Below are positions 35,088-47,798 of a DNA stretch of 64,000 nucleotides, piece after piece. The notes under the pieces are model-generated. The model made no database searches. It saw nothing but the letters and a program-made list of their open reading frames with translations, and had not been told where the DNA came from. Position numbers and translations under genes: made by a program. Source of the DNA: Deferribacter desulfuricans SSM1. GTDB taxonomy: Bacteria > Chrysiogenota > Deferribacteres > Deferribacterales > Deferribacteraceae. Each line of letters starts with the position of its first letter. Positions within the stretch are counted from its first letter, which is position 1. The stretch covers positions 62,001 through 126,000 of the forward strand of contig NC_013940.1 of the NCBI RefSeq assembly GCF_000010985.1, written 5' to 3'.

Positions 35088-38000
35088 ATGAGTATAAAAC
35101 TCATAAATCCTAAAAAAACCAATTTATTTTTAAAATATATTAATCAGAAGAATAAATTTATATCTGAATATCATTATGGTAACATAGCGGATATACTTAA
35201 AAGAAATGTTCAATTATTTGGGTATCGTAGAGCATATGAGAATGAAGTATACGGGATTTTAGGAAATGTTGTAGAATTTTTAAAAAAGTATAACTTTCAT
35301 TTTATTACAAAATATGAGGTAGATAGCAAACAGATAAATATATCTAATATTAAATCAAAATTTTATAAATTAAATGATAATAATTATTATATATATTATG
35401 ATATTAAAGACAAAAGTTTTTTTAATTTAAATCACAATTTTAAATGGTTATTTTTACAAAATAATATAATATTTAAAGACACTGTTTATTATAAAATAAT
35501 TCAAGAATATTATCAGCAAAAAAGAAATTTATATAGAGAATATCAGAAAACTTATAACATATATAAAAGTATGTATTATAATACTAAAAGTTTAGATGAA
35601 ATTTATGATTATTTTCCTATGTCTTATTTAATTCATGTAAATATAGATAAGGATAAATCTTCGGTTTATTATTTAAACAATTTTAAATCTAAATTTATAA
35701 TTCCTTCGATGAGTTTATTGGATAATAGTTCCACATATGACATTTCAACTTTTTTTATTCACAATGAAATAATAAAAAAATTAATAGAGCAAAGGAAAAA
35801 TAAGATCTGGGAAGATGTTGATTTTATAATGTTACCTTTTGAAGACTATGCTAGAAGATATATAGATTCAAATGCTATTACTTATATAAGAGATATAGTT
35901 TTTAAAAAAGGAGAAAACAATCAGAACAACCAAAACGACCAAACAGAAAAAAGTAAAGAATTAAGAAGCAGTGAATCAAACGACATAAAATCAACTCAAT
36001 TAACTATTGAAAACATATCACATAATAAGTTGTCTGATAAATTATTGCAGAAATTTATTTTAAGGAATTATTCTTTAGACATTTTTACTGACAAATTAAA
36101 TTTTTACAAAGATAGTTTTTTATCTGATGTAAATAAGAAAATAAATACTGTTGTTTTACATGATCCAGCAAATAATGATATTAATGTGTTGCAGGATGCT
36201 GGTTATAATATAATTGAAACTAACAATAAAAAACTTCCTATTTTAATTAATATAGATAGCGTTGCACAAGATCGTTTATTTGTAATGCATAATATAATAA
36301 AAACTTCGTTAAATTTTATATTTAAAGATTATATAGTGTATCCAAAATCAAAAGATGATTTCTTTTATAATGAAGATATTAAAGCTGCCTTTAACAAGCT
36401 TAGCGAAAAATTTCCTGAATTTAATGGTAAAATTGATAAATTATTTTTTACATATTATTATATTAAGACAACACAACAGAAATTGTTAGAAGACATAGAG
36501 TGCTATGTTGATAAAGACTTATTATATAATGAACAATATAATTTATATTTAGAAAACGTTCCTAAGAATATTTTATTTTTAGATGAAGATATTCAATTAG
36601 ATGAAGTAAATTTATTGATTAGTGATGTTCATTTATATAATAGTCTAAAAAAAGATTTAAGAAATGAAACTAAAGAAATTATTTTAAGAAAATTAATATC
36701 TATACAGGACCTTTTTTTAAATTATCATGAAGAAATATTAAAATATTTTGAAAAAAAGTGGCCTCGTACAGATTTTGATAATGATAGTAAGTATAGCTTA
36801 TTAGGTTCATTATCTTATTGGAATAAAAATGAGTTACAGTCATTATTAGATACTGTTAAAGCAAATTACTTGGATAGATTTGATTTTGATAAATTAAAAA
36901 ATGCCTATATAGGTTATAATATAGTAACTTCTTATTTATTTAAGTATGGGTATATAATAAGTCAAAATAATAAATATTTAGAGGAGCAAATAAAAAGATA
37001 TATAACTGATTTATTAGATGTAAGTTTTGATTTATATAAATATATATTAAGCGAAAAAATAAAAAAATCTAAGTTTAACTCAAAATTAGACGAAAAAATA
37101 GGTGATTTAAAAGAGACTATTATAAATAAAATAGTTAATAACATAGTTATTTCGTTAGATAATTATAGCGTAATTAGTTTACATAATCATTATCATTTAT
37201 TCTCTATGTTATTAAATAAGGATTTTGAATCTTTTGTGGATACCATAGTAGAACTTCCAGAATTTAAGAATAAGATTGAAAATTTTGTTAACAAGACTTT
37301 AGATATTATAAATAAAAGTGATAATTATTTAAAATCAAGGCATAAAAATTATTTTGAAGAGATAGAACAAATTTTAAAAGGTGAATCTAATGAGAATTTA
37401 GAATCAAAGATAATAAATTTATTCTATAATTATAAAGAAAAATCTGTGTTAAAAGAAGTGCATGACCAAAGAAACGATTTATTTGATAGTAATTTAGATT
37501 TAGCTTATAAATATTATAATACAGAAAAAGGAAAACTTGATTATTTAAATAGTTTAATTAAAATAACCAAAACCTATTCATATAGTTTAGATAACCCAAG
37601 TAAAATAACAAAATTAAATAAATACAAAGACTTTTTTAAGAATTTATCTATGTCTTTAAAAGATTCATATTTGTTTGATATAGTTAAAGTTGAAAAAGAG
37701 AAAAAAGATATTGAGAGTCTGAGAAAAACTTTACAAAATGAATTTATACCAGAATTTTTTGATATAATTAGTAATTTACATATATTTAAGAGTTTAAATA
37801 AATATGTAAGTTTTGGTGATTTAAAAGATCTCTTATTTAGATTAGCAAAAAATGATAGGGATGCGGTTTATTTGTTATATGAGTATTTAACTACATCTAA
37901 AGAATTAACTATTTTTATGTCATTGTTATTAAGTAAAAAAGGACAGTATAATAGTTATTTAACTCCGGAAGAAATTATTTTGTTGTTAAACCCATCAGTA

Positions 38001-40398
38001 AAAAATTATTTAGAAGAATTAAAACAATTAAAAGATGAAAAAATGAATCTTATTTATGATAAATTAATATTAAATAAAGATTCAAATACAAATAACATAT
38101 TAATATATTTACCTTCTGTAGAGAAATATACTTTTACAAAGGATTTATCATTTGGAAATGATATTGATATTGAAGAAGCTTTTAGAAATAATGATATTGA
38201 AATCTCAAAAACTTATATTGGTAACAATATAAGTTTATCATCTGAAATTGGTGAATCTATTACTAGTTTAGATATAGAGAAACTACAGCGAGTTAATTTT
38301 AAAGCGGGCCAAAAAAATGTATTTTTTATTTATGATGATACTGTAACTGAAATTGATACTTATAAGGATAAATACATATTAGAAAAAACAAACAAAGAAT
38401 TTATTCTTTCAACTTATATACATTTTAAAAATGATAATGTTATTTATGAAATAAAGTTCAAAGGCAATAAAGTTAAAAAATTAATTTTAGAAAGTATAAA
38501 TTATGACGAGTTTTTGCCTGTTTCATATAAAGAAAATAATATAAAACTTTATAGTAATATTTATAATTTTGTAAAAAAATATATTGAAATTCAAGCTACA
38601 AAGCATGGTTTTCAACCTTATCAATTTCAGATTGAGGATATTACAGATACTATAATGTACTATTTTTATAATAGAGAAACTAAGTCCAGTATTTATAATA
38701 TGCATTTTAATGCTCAAGATATGGGTTTGGGTAAAACATTTATATCAACACATAGTATTTTGTTAAGTTATTTTAAATATATTTATAATAAGCAACCGCA
38801 ATTATTTAATAAACTTAAAAACCATTTATTAGATGACAATGAAATTACAAATCTTGTACGTACTTATTTAAGTGATAAAAAATTAAATTCTACATCAATA
38901 CTTGTTTATGGTGATAACAAGATTGCTAATACATGGAAAAACTATGCTAAAAATCAAGGATACAAATTTATAGAAGTAAATGAACAAAATTTAGATGATG
39001 TACTATATAATCTGGATAGAAATGAAAAAACATTATATTTGATGTTGCAGGAAAAAAACAAAGAAATAAAAAGACCTGGTAATACTGTAAAGAAAAGAGC
39101 TACAATTAAGGTTAAGAATGTAACACTTAATAATATATCAGGTATTAAGTTTAATTTTAATTCAGTGAATAACAATACTGATAATGTATATAAGATGCTA
39201 TTGAGTTTATCTAATTATATTTTACCAAATGCAAAAACAATGAAATTATTTTTTAAATATAATAAGGAAATCTTTCAAGCTTTACAAAGTAGCTATGATA
39301 AAGATGTATTTTTATATCAAAATTTATGTGTAGCAATAGGTAATAATATAAAAAAATATTTAGGAATAGATGTATTTAATACTTTAAAACTTAACGAAAT
39401 ATTATCAAAAGAAAATTCGGATACTGTTAAAACAGAAGAGATTTACAGCAAGATATTTATAGGGTTGTTTTATTTATATAACTTATATCTGTTTCAGCAT
39501 TTATTATTATCTGAAAATCATGTTAATCAAATAAATATAAAAATGAATAATTTAAACATATTAAATACTTTTGCAGATGATAATATTAAATTTTATAATG
39601 TGGGTTTTATTTTAAATTCTTATATTGATATAGTAAGAAATTCAAGTTTAAAAGAGCATAGTTTATTTTCATATATAATAAATAATTCAAAACAAAATGA
39701 CGTAAATGCTCTGTCATTGATTAATACTTTACAAAATCAAAACTTAGTGTCGAACCAAAATAATATTGAAAGTTTAGTTACACATATAGAAAAATTTAAT
39801 AATTTGAAAGATATTGTTATTAAGAAGAAAACACCTGTCATTTATAAGAGTTTAAATTACACTTACATTAATCATTCAAAATTATCAAAAGAAAAACTTG
39901 TTGATAAGATTAATGAAAAATTATTAAAAAATAATTATACAATATTTAAAACTAAAACAAATGATGAATTAGAAACTGATAATTCTATATTAAATGCGGA
40001 TTCTACATATACTATAGCAGACGAAAAAAATAGTATAAATTATATAATTAAGAAGATATTAACTACACCTACTTATTTTAAAAATCTTATGAATTTGTTA
40101 ACTACTTCAAATAATAGATTATATGATACTATAATAAGTAATAAAAGTTATGCAAGAACTAAAACATTAAGTAATTTACCTACATTTGCATCATCTATTG
40201 TTAATAATTTAATTTATATACCTACATTAACATTAATATTAGATAGATTTAATAATACTTATGATTCTAACGAAAATAAAATTAACTTAAATTTTGATAA
40301 AATTGATTATGATAAACAAGAAGTTGCAAGAATAATGGATCAAATATATTATTTAGTACATTTGACTACATTTAATACTGTATCAAATTCTACTTTAT
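35088..40398 (+). pseudogene. Giant SF2/SNF2-like helicase, 5' part (interrupted by IS)
   Basis: Removing 40399-42244 gives one frame of 2,479 residues ending at 44373. This part holds a roughly 1,170-residue N-terminal region without known motifs and, near 1200-1220, FQIEDITDTIMYY and AQDMGLGKTFISTHS, the Q-like element and motif I of SNF2-type helicases. About 560 further residues of an insert follow up to the IS. AAAGAGG ribosome binding site. SNF2-like proteins translocate on double-stranded DNA; plasmid and phage relatives act in replication, transcription or defence. The truncated protein keeps Walker A but lacks motif II and the second RecA lobe, so it should be inactive. Confidence 0.8.
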
Positions 40399-40426
40399 CC
40401 CTCCACCACCCACAAGACACATTCTT

Positions 40427-40852
40427 TTAGGTAGGTGATGTAGTGGGTGTCTTCTGGGTTTCAATATATTGTTTGATAACCTCAAGCGGAGCTCCACCAC
40501 AGGAACCTGCAAAATAGCTTGGAGACCATAAAGCGTTTTTCCAGTAATACTGCCTTAATTCAGGATGGATTTGTTTTAGCTTTCTGGAAGAAACACCTTT
40601 TAGCGAATTTACCAGTTTTGAGACTGCCACCTTTGGCGGATAGTTTACAAGCAAATGGACATGGTCGCTTTCTCCATTTAATTCTATCAGTTCTGCCTCA
40701 AAATCTTGACAGACTTTGGCGAAGATTTCCTTTAAGGTTTCTAAGTGTTTCTTTTGAAATACGCTCTTTCTGTATTTAGTTACAAAGACCAAATGCACAT
40801 GCAGAAGAAAAACACAATGCCTACCAGTTCTAATTTTACTTGACTTTTCCAT
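40427..40852 (-). CDS. tnpA: TnpA transposase (40 kb copy)
   Basis: Identical in translation to the other copies; complete catalytic residues. Confidence 0.96.
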   Translation of the reverse strand: MEKSSKIRTGRHCVFLLHVHLVFVTKYRKSVFQKKHLETLKEIFAKVCQDFEAELIELNGESDHVHLLVNYPPKVAVSKLVNSLKGVSSRKLKQIHPELRQYYWKNALWSPSYFAGSCGGAPLEVIKQYIETQKTPTTSPT

Positions 40853-40874
40853 AGACCAATACTATAATATAACA

Positions 40875-42206
40875 ATGATTACATGTCAAGCCTTTAAATT
40901 TAAACTCAAGACCAATGAAGAGTTAGAAAACAAGTTCGCCCAATTTGCCGGCTCTTGTAGGTTTGTATGGAATAAAGCTATTGCTTTAATAAAACAAAAG
41001 CTTGATATAAAAAAGGTAGATAAAATCATCAATATCCACTTGCCACAATATTACAAAAATACTGCTACTATACCTACCTATAACGAAATGGCGGGAATGC
41101 TTAAATTATGGAAACAATCCGAAGAATACGCTTTCTTAAAAGAAGCACATTCTCAAATTCTACAACAAACCTTAAAGGATTTATACAAAGCCATAGACAG
41201 TGCTTTTACCAAAGGCAATGGTATATCTTTTCCAGACTTCAGGAAGAAAGGTAAATCGCCAGACAGCTTTAGATATCCTCAAGGCTTTAAGATAAATAAC
41301 AATAGAATATTTTTACCTAAAATAGGATGGGTTAGGTTTTATAAATCAAGAAACATAGTTGGCAAACCAAAGAATGTAACAGTTAAAAGATACGCCGATG
41401 GCTGGTATATAAGCGTAGTTACCGAAAAAGACACATCAATTAAAGAAAATCTATCCAACCCCGTGGGTATAGATGTAGGTGTAAAAAAGATAATCACACT
41501 ATCCAACGGTTGTTACTTCGAGCCTCTTGATTTAAGTAAATATGAGAAAAAACTAATCAAACTCCAAAGGCAACTCTCGAGAAAACAACACCCTACCAAA
41601 AAAGGAGATAAGACACCGTTTTCTAATAATTACAAAAAACACCAAAGAAAAATAGCAAAGATGTGGCTTAAGATAGCAAATGTGAGAAACGATTACCTAC
41701 ATAAAATAACAACAGCCATAGCCAAAAAACACGGCTTTGTGGCTGTAGAGAATTTAAAGGTTAAGAACCTAACCAAATCTGCAAAAGGCACAAAAGACAG
41801 CCCCGGACGTAATGTAAAAGCTAAATCAGGCTTAAACAGAAGCATTCTTTCTCGAGCGTGGGGTAGGTTCTTTGAACTGCTTGAGTATAAACTCCAGAGA
41901 AATGGGGGGAAACTGGTTAGAGTTGACGCTAAAAACACCTCTATAACCTGTCCTCTATGTGATTACACTAATAAGGAAAACCGCAAAAACCAAGCGGTAT
42001 TTGTATGCAAAAAGTGTGGTTTTACGTCTAATGCTGATTTGGTAGGTGCGATAAATGTTTTAATGAGAGCGATGAGGAAGGAAAACCTTATAACCCTACC
42101 GCAGGGCTTGCGGGAAGTCACGCCTGTGGAGTATGCCAGAGAGTATACGCTGAAGCAGGAACCAGCGGGAAACCGTGAGGGATTACCGCTTCCATCGATA
42201 GCGTAG
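40875..42206 (+). CDS. tnpB: TnpB RNA-guided nuclease (40 kb copy)
   Basis: Identical in translation to the other copies; complete RuvC and zinc-ribbon residues. Its predicted guide comes from the helicase gene. Confidence 0.95.
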   Translation: MITCQAFKFKLKTNEELENKFAQFAGSCRFVWNKAIALIKQKLDIKKVDKIINIHLPQYYKNTATIPTYNEMAGMLKLWKQSEEYAFLKEAHSQILQQTLKDLYKAIDSAFTKGNGISFPDFRKKGKSPDSFRYPQGFKINNNRIFLPKIGWVRFYKSRNIVGKPKNVTVKRYADGWYISVVTEKDTSIKENLSNPVGIDVGVKKIITLSNGCYFEPLDLSKYEKKLIKLQRQLSRKQHPTKKGDKTPFSNNYKKHQRKIAKMWLKIANVRNDYLHKITTAIAKKHGFVAVENLKVKNLTKSAKGTKDSPGRNVKAKSGLNRSILSRAWGRFFELLEYKLQRNGGKLVRVDAKNTSITCPLCDYTNKENRKNQAVFVCKKCGFTSNADLVGAINVLMRAMRKENLITLPQGLREVTPVEYAREYTLKQEPAGNREGLPLPSIA

Positions 42207-42244
42207 ATGGGAATCCTCTTCCTTTAGGGAGAGGAGGAAGTCAA

Positions 42245-44373
42245 CTAGATTATTCGATAACCTTAGTTATTATAATTTAATTTATAAACATGACTATTAT
42301 AAACTAATAAAGTTATTACATAGTAATTTAAACAATACTCTTTTAAAAGACATATCTAATGAAAATTATGTTCAGGATTTAATAAATAAAATAAATAATG
42401 ATACTATAGAAACATTATACAATACAATTTTTGAATCAGTTTTAATAAAAGATGATTTATCCATTAAGCGATTCTGCAAAAAAATAAATACTTTATTAGC
42501 TAATCCTTATTATTCTCAATCAAGATTAAAGAATGTAAATAATGTTTATGATAAGTATGTAGAAAACAAAGAAGAGGATATTCAAGAAGAAATTTTTATT
42601 ACTAACAGAGAAAACTTTCTAAATTGTGATATAAAAATAAATGAGAATGTTCAGATATGTCCTGATTGTGGTTTCGAGATTAAAAATCCAGATACTGAAA
42701 AATGTCCAAACTGTAATACAATATTAGAATATTTTATACATTATACTAGTTGTGATTGTCCTTCATGTAACGAGCCAGTACCTATGTCAGTATTGAATAA
42801 GGAAATTCCTTATTGTTCTAACTGTGGCGAACCTTTGTTTGTATTAGGTGATAATATATATCACAGAATTAATGAATCTGGATTATATGAAGTAATTAAA
42901 CTTGACAACGAGGTGAAAACATTAAGTACTTACAGTTTAAATAATTCATATTATAAAATTAAAAAGAATTTTCTTAAAAAATTAAAAGAAGTAGCTTATA
43001 ACAATTTTAAAAGTGACAGAGAAAAACTGGTCCTTATTATAGATGAATTTCATGAGTATATAAACAACTTACAGTCAGCAAAAAGCGAATTATTATCATC
43101 AATTGTATCATTTGCTAAAAAGTATATGACAGTTATAGGAGCTACTGGTACCATTAACGATGGTAGATTAAGTACGTTTTACAGTATGTTATATTTAACT
43201 GATCCATATGTTAGCAATACAACTACATTAACAGATTTTGAATCTAAATATGGTAAATCTGTTAATGCATATGAAATTAAATCATCTAAATTATTAGATT
43301 ATGTTAAAGACATTAATAGTAGATTAGCTAATAACACAATTAGTTTATCTGAAAAACAAACTGCATTATTGGAAAGTTTAAAGAATACAGATAAGAAAGC
43401 TATTGAAAGAATAATTAATTCAGATAAAGGTTATGGTGATAATATTGTTGAATTGATAAAACAAAAGCTTCCACCTGTACATTTAAGAAGACATGAAGAT
43501 GTATCAGAAATTAATTTAACTGAAAAATATTATATACCTAAGCCTCAAGAATATTCTATAGATTATACTTCTCAGGATATGAAAGAGGCATTAAATAAGT
43601 TTTTATCTATAGCATTAAACAGTAATGTTGAAATAAACAAATTAATAAACTCATTTTTTGAGTTGTTAAGTGTAGTTTCATACAAAAGTATGGTGGAATG
43701 GAAGTATGAACATTATGTAAAACCTACAATACAAGAAGCTTTATCAAATAAAGAAAAAATTATAGTAACTTCTGGATATCAAAAAACACAAGAATATTTA
43801 ATAGAGAAAATACAGCAAGATTTTGGTAATATAGCTGAAATTGGTGTTTATACAGCAAGCACTAAAAAACAAGCTGAAAAAACAGGTTTATTAGATGCAG
43901 TAGTAAATGGTGATACCAATAAAGTAAAACAACCTGATATCTTTATAGCTTCAGCAAATATGATAACAACAAGTTTAAATGCTCGTGCTTATTCAAAAAT
44001 GATTATTACTGAACCGTTTACTTATGATATTAAAGTAATGTCGCAATTAAAAGCAAGAATTAGACGTTTGGATAGTCATTGTAAAAATCCTATTGTATAT
44101 ATTTGTGCTGCTGATATAGAAACAAATGTATTAAAGATTTTAAATGCAAAGAATAGTGAAATGGAAGGCAGTATTATTAGTTTATTGAAACATAAAGAAA
44201 CTGATCCATTTGCAGTTGTTAAACAGGTAATTGAAGCTAAAGAAAGTATTTATGATACACTTAATACTTTAACAGGACAAAATTCTCCAACACAAACACA
44301 ACAAAGCAGTAATAATAATACAAATAATAATGCTAGTGATGATTATTCTTTAACAGATACTATGAAACTGTGA
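42245..44373 (+). pseudogene. Giant SF2/SNF2-like helicase, 3' part
   Basis: The frame enters from the IS junction (SRLFDNLSYY) and continues unbroken to 44373. Near residues 1908-1960 of the rebuilt protein are zinc-ribbon pairs (ICPDCGFEI, KCPNCNT, CDCPSCNEP, YCSNCGEPL). Motif II is LIIDEFHEY near 2036, motif III VIGATGT, motif IV IIVTSGYQKTQEYLIEKI, and motifs V/VI IASANMITTSLNAR and QLKARIRRLDSHC near 2370. The C-terminus is a low-complexity Asn/Gln tail. Motifs I and II are separated by about 820 residues, far more than usual, with the zinc ribbons just before motif II. An internal ATG at 42784 has no strong ribosome binding site. Confidence 0.8.
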
Positions 44374-44464
44374 AATGAAACTATAAAAAAAATAGCTTAG
44401 AATTAAATTAGATTATAGATAAAGATAAAGTGTATTTAAAAGTAAAATATTATGAAAAATAAAT

Positions 44465-44599
44465 TTACTGGTTTACTAGTTTGTTTTTGTTTCTAATTTT
44501 GACTCTTACTTTTGCTTCTTGTTTATCCTTTTTGTATAAAATATATTGTGTTATAGTAATTAATATTAATAAAACAGTTAAAAGTAATTCATGTTTCAT
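44465..44599 (-). CDS. Small membrane protein (44 residues)
   Basis: MKHELLLTVLLILITITQYI is a single hydrophobic helix, followed by a very basic tail (KKDKQEAKVRVKIRNKNK). An excellent AAGGAGG ribosome binding site lies nine bases before the ATG. It sits alone between the helicase and the 428-residue gene. The rest of 44374-44741 shows nothing. Confidence 0.6.
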   Translation of the reverse strand: MKHELLLTVLLILITITQYILYKKDKQEAKVRVKIRNKNKLVNQ

Positions 44600-44741
44600 T
44601 AATAAAAACCTCCTTATTAATCTTGTTTATTTTTATTAATACATATTATTAATATATAAATTTACTAATATATAATTTAATATTAAGATATTTTTTTATC
44701 AAGAAAGAATTTAGTTAATTTGTATCTTTAAATTAGAGAAA

Positions 44742-46013
44742 TCACATATCTAAATCATCAAATAACAAGTTTGGTTTATTATCTATTTCCATGTTTTCGT
44801 CTTTTTCAATATTTTCATTAATATTTTCTTCATTAATTATTTCTGATTGTTCTTCTTCATTTTCATAAAGGGTAGGGAAGTCTATATCATCTTGAACTAG
44901 GATACTATTCTCTTTTAATTCTAATGATATATAATCTATAAGATTTTCATTATCATTTGAAATATCTGATTTTGGTTGATTATAATCAGATCCTAATTTT
45001 TCTTTAAATAGAATATTACTTAATTTATCATAATATCCCTGGCGTTTTTGTTTTAATATTTCAATATAAATAGTTTTAAAATAATTATGTAGTAACGCAT
45101 AATCTTTATTTTTAATTATATAAAATAAAGTATCAAAATCTTGATTAAAACAGGTTTTAGTTTGTTCTGTATTTATATCATGAGTAAGTGTATTTACAGG
45201 TATTAATTTATTAACAATACGTTTAAATTCTGAGTTATTATATATATTTTTTACTACTTGAAATTCAATAGGGTATAATGTTAAGTAATCTAAATTTGTT
45301 AGTCCATTATCTACTAATACATCATAATACTTATGAGATTTAATAAATTGGGTTATATCATTAAAAAAATAATTTAAAATGTCATATTGTAATTCAATAA
45401 TTACATTAGGATTTATAGAATAAACAATACTTCTATAATCAAATTTTTTATTTTTATTTTTTTGTGTTTGTTCTATTGAATCTAGTATATGTTGATTGAA
45501 AGTATCTATATTTATACCTTCTAATGTAATTATGTAAGGTAATTTTTGGTAAAATGTTAGTTTGTCTTGCATATTAACATAAGGATATAAATTTAAACTT
45601 TGTATATCTTTGTCTTTTTCATCCATAAGAATGAGATTTAATGAAGAATTATGCATTAACTTAGGGTTACTTAAGCTTAATAAATTAACATACCTGTTTT
45701 GATACAAAACAGGTACACTTAATGATTGCTTATAAGTAAATTTTTCAGTTTTAGCTTTATAATCTAAATCTTTTAAATAATCTAAAAAAATATTTTGTAC
45801 AGCTTTATTAATTTTTTTATTTTCTGCTGAAGTTAAGTTTTTTTTATCAAATACCCATTTAAGTAAATTAAAACTAGGTAATTTAATATTATTAAAATAA
45901 ATAAAACCATATTGTGATTGATTATATTTAAATTCTGAAATATGGCAGTTGAATTGCACAATATTTGTTTGATTAATATCATTCTGATCATTCTGATTAG
46001 TCGTTTTATTCAT
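44742..46013 (-). CDS. Unrecognised protein of 423 residues
   Basis: I start it at ATG 46013 (MNKTTNQ), because AAGGTG lies seven bases before it; an in-frame ATG exists at 46028. The protein is helical with a Tyr/Leu-rich core, and its last 60 residues are strongly acidic (NEEEQSEIINEENINENIEK) and probably disordered. It is 47 bases downstream of the 497-residue gene and forms an operon with it; both end in acidic tails. No family recognised. Confidence 0.7.
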   Translation of the reverse strand: MNKTTNQNDQNDINQTNIVQFNCHISEFKYNQSQYGFIYFNNIKLPSFNLLKWVFDKKNLTSAENKKINKAVQNIFLDYLKDLDYKAKTEKFTYKQSLSVPVLYQNRYVNLLSLSNPKLMHNSSLNLILMDEKDKDIQSLNLYPYVNMQDKLTFYQKLPYIITLEGINIDTFNQHILDSIEQTQKNKNKKFDYRSIVYSINPNVIIELQYDILNYFFNDITQFIKSHKYYDVLVDNGLTNLDYLTLYPIEFQVVKNIYNNSEFKRIVNKLIPVNTLTHDINTEQTKTCFNQDFDTLFYIIKNKDYALLHNYFKTIYIEILKQKRQGYYDKLSNILFKEKLGSDYNQPKSDISNDNENLIDYISLELKENSILVQDDIDFPTLYENEEEQSEIINEENINENIEKDENMEIDNKPNLLFDDLDM

Positions 46014-46060
46014 ATATACACCTTCCATACATTTTATTTATCAATATTATTTATCATAAT

Positions 46061-47554
46061 CTAAATTATAGAATTAATATCTAAACCATTTTTATTATCA
46101 TCTACATCTATAATATCTAAAGTAGTTAATTCTTTATTTTTATTAGTTTGTTGTTGATTTTCATTTTCTGATACTAAAATATTAGTAATAGTTTCTTCTA
46201 TAATTGGATCTAATAGTTCATCTTCTTTAGTGTTTGTTTGATCTATATATATAGATGATTCTATTTCTTGTAATTCAGTTTCTTCATCTACACCATTACT
46301 TAAATCTATTAGTTCAATTTCTACAGGTTCGGTTTTAATTAAATTAGTATCTTGAGTATTCTCCATTGGCTGTTCAATAACAGTATTGGTTGTATTATCA
46401 ACTGTTGTTGTATCAGTTACTGTATCTACTGTATCAGTTGTTGTATCAGCAGTATGTTCAACATCTTTCTCATATATTTGTTTATATTCTTTTATAAAAC
46501 TATCAATAATATCGATATTATACTGGTTTTTTGTAAGTAAGGTATATAAGAGCTGGTTAGATATATCAGCTGATTTATAAGGTTCACAAGTTGTTATTGA
46601 AAATGTAATAAGTTCAGCAATATTTAATAAATAACTAATAATATTACCTGAAATATTAAACTTTTTAGAAAATTTATGTATAGTAGGATTGATTTGATCA
46701 TGAAGCTTTTGAATTATAAAGTTGAATATAGTGCTACGAGCATCTTCTAATGAAATATTTATTGTATCTCTTTTATTTTTATTAATTTCCTTTTCAATAG
46801 TATGTAGGAGTGAATATAAAGGACTTAAATTAATAAGAGTTCCTTTATCTACAATTTGTTTATTTTGCTTAATTGAATACGATATTTCAAGATCATTACT
46901 TATTTTGTTTTTATTACTTTTAGATTTAAAATTATTTATATATAAATAAATATTTAAACTGTTATTTTTATCTATAGGTTCATTAATTACATCTATTAAG
47001 CTAAACATTTTACCAACTAGGAAATTGTATAATAAAGTTGATTTAGTTTTATTTATTAAATATTCAGGATCGTTTAGTCTAAAAAGTGCATATTGATATA
47101 ATAATTGGGGTATATCTTTTAATTTAAAGCAGTATTTATTTAATTGTTGATAGAGTAATTTTAATAATAATTTATAATCTCTAATTATAGTATAAGTAGT
47201 ATTAGTTTTTTTATCATGAATTTTTAATACTATTTTAGTTATGTTTTTTCTATACGGTGTAGATTTATCTATAATATAAGATACATTTGCTAGTTTTAGA
47301 CTAAAATTAGAATCTTCAATTATAGTTAATTCTTGGCCTTTGTTAACATTTTCAATTGTATCTCCCAGCAATAGATTTTTAAGTGTATAGGTTAATTTTA
47401 TTAATTGATTTGTGGTTAGTTTATATGAATTTAAGTATTGATCTGCATCATTATAAACAGCTAATTTAGTTGGATATGTATTTAAACTATTTTTTTCTCT
47501 ATTATAAGAAATAGTACCACTAAAGATTTTCATTTTAGTTATTACTTCGCCCAT
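46061..47554 (-). CDS. Unrecognised protein of 497 residues with Thr/Asp-rich linker
   Basis: Residues 1-360 form a beta/alpha region; residues 365-395 are a Thr/Asp/Val repeat (TADTTTDTVDTVTDTTTVD), and the remainder is acidic. GGAGG seven bases before the ATG. On the minus strand a CTGTTATAT motif (around 47611-47619) lies about 57 bases upstream, like those before other unknown genes. Not recognised. Confidence 0.7.
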   Translation of the reverse strand: MGEVITKMKIFSGTISYNREKNSLNTYPTKLAVYNDADQYLNSYKLTTNQLIKLTYTLKNLLLGDTIENVNKGQELTIIEDSNFSLKLANVSYIIDKSTPYRKNITKIVLKIHDKKTNTTYTIIRDYKLLLKLLYQQLNKYCFKLKDIPQLLYQYALFRLNDPEYLINKTKSTLLYNFLVGKMFSLIDVINEPIDKNNSLNIYLYINNFKSKSNKNKISNDLEISYSIKQNKQIVDKGTLINLSPLYSLLHTIEKEINKNKRDTINISLEDARSTIFNFIIQKLHDQINPTIHKFSKKFNISGNIISYLLNIAELITFSITTCEPYKSADISNQLLYTLLTKNQYNIDIIDSFIKEYKQIYEKDVEHTADTTTDTVDTVTDTTTVDNTTNTVIEQPMENTQDTNLIKTEPVEIELIDLSNGVDEETELQEIESSIYIDQTNTKEDELLDPIIEETITNILVSENENQQQTNKNKELTTLDIIDVDDNKNGLDINSII

Positions 47555-47687
47555 GGATATACCTCCAAATATAATAATACATCCAAATATAATAGCTTTT
47601 CTGTAATATATATAACAGATTTTATTTAATTATTTGGGTTAAAATATTTGATATAATATTTAAGTAAATATTTAATTAATAAAATAT

Positions 47688-47716
47688 TTGACAAATTAGT
47701 TATTTTATAATATAAT
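47688..47716 (+). promoter_or_regulatory. Promoter of the RuvC-like gene
   Basis: TTGACA (47688-47693), 17 bases, TATAAT (47711-47716), 82 bases before the start codon. Exact consensus. Confidence 0.7.
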
Positions 47717-47798
47717 AAATTAATAAAGTTAAATTAATAAAATAAAAAACAAGATAAAAAATAATATATTAAAAAAATAAAATATAAGGATTTAGCTT

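Larger units (their letters stand above)
40399..42244 (+). mobile_element. IS605-family element, full copy 3
   Basis: 1,846 bp after TTTAT, same orientation as the others, inside the giant helicase gene. Confidence 0.96.

Noticed and set aside
46352-46949. Plus-strand frames of 62-75 residues inside the 497-residue gene
   Set aside because: Antisense shadows, partly caused by the Thr/Asp repeat; no ribosome binding sites.
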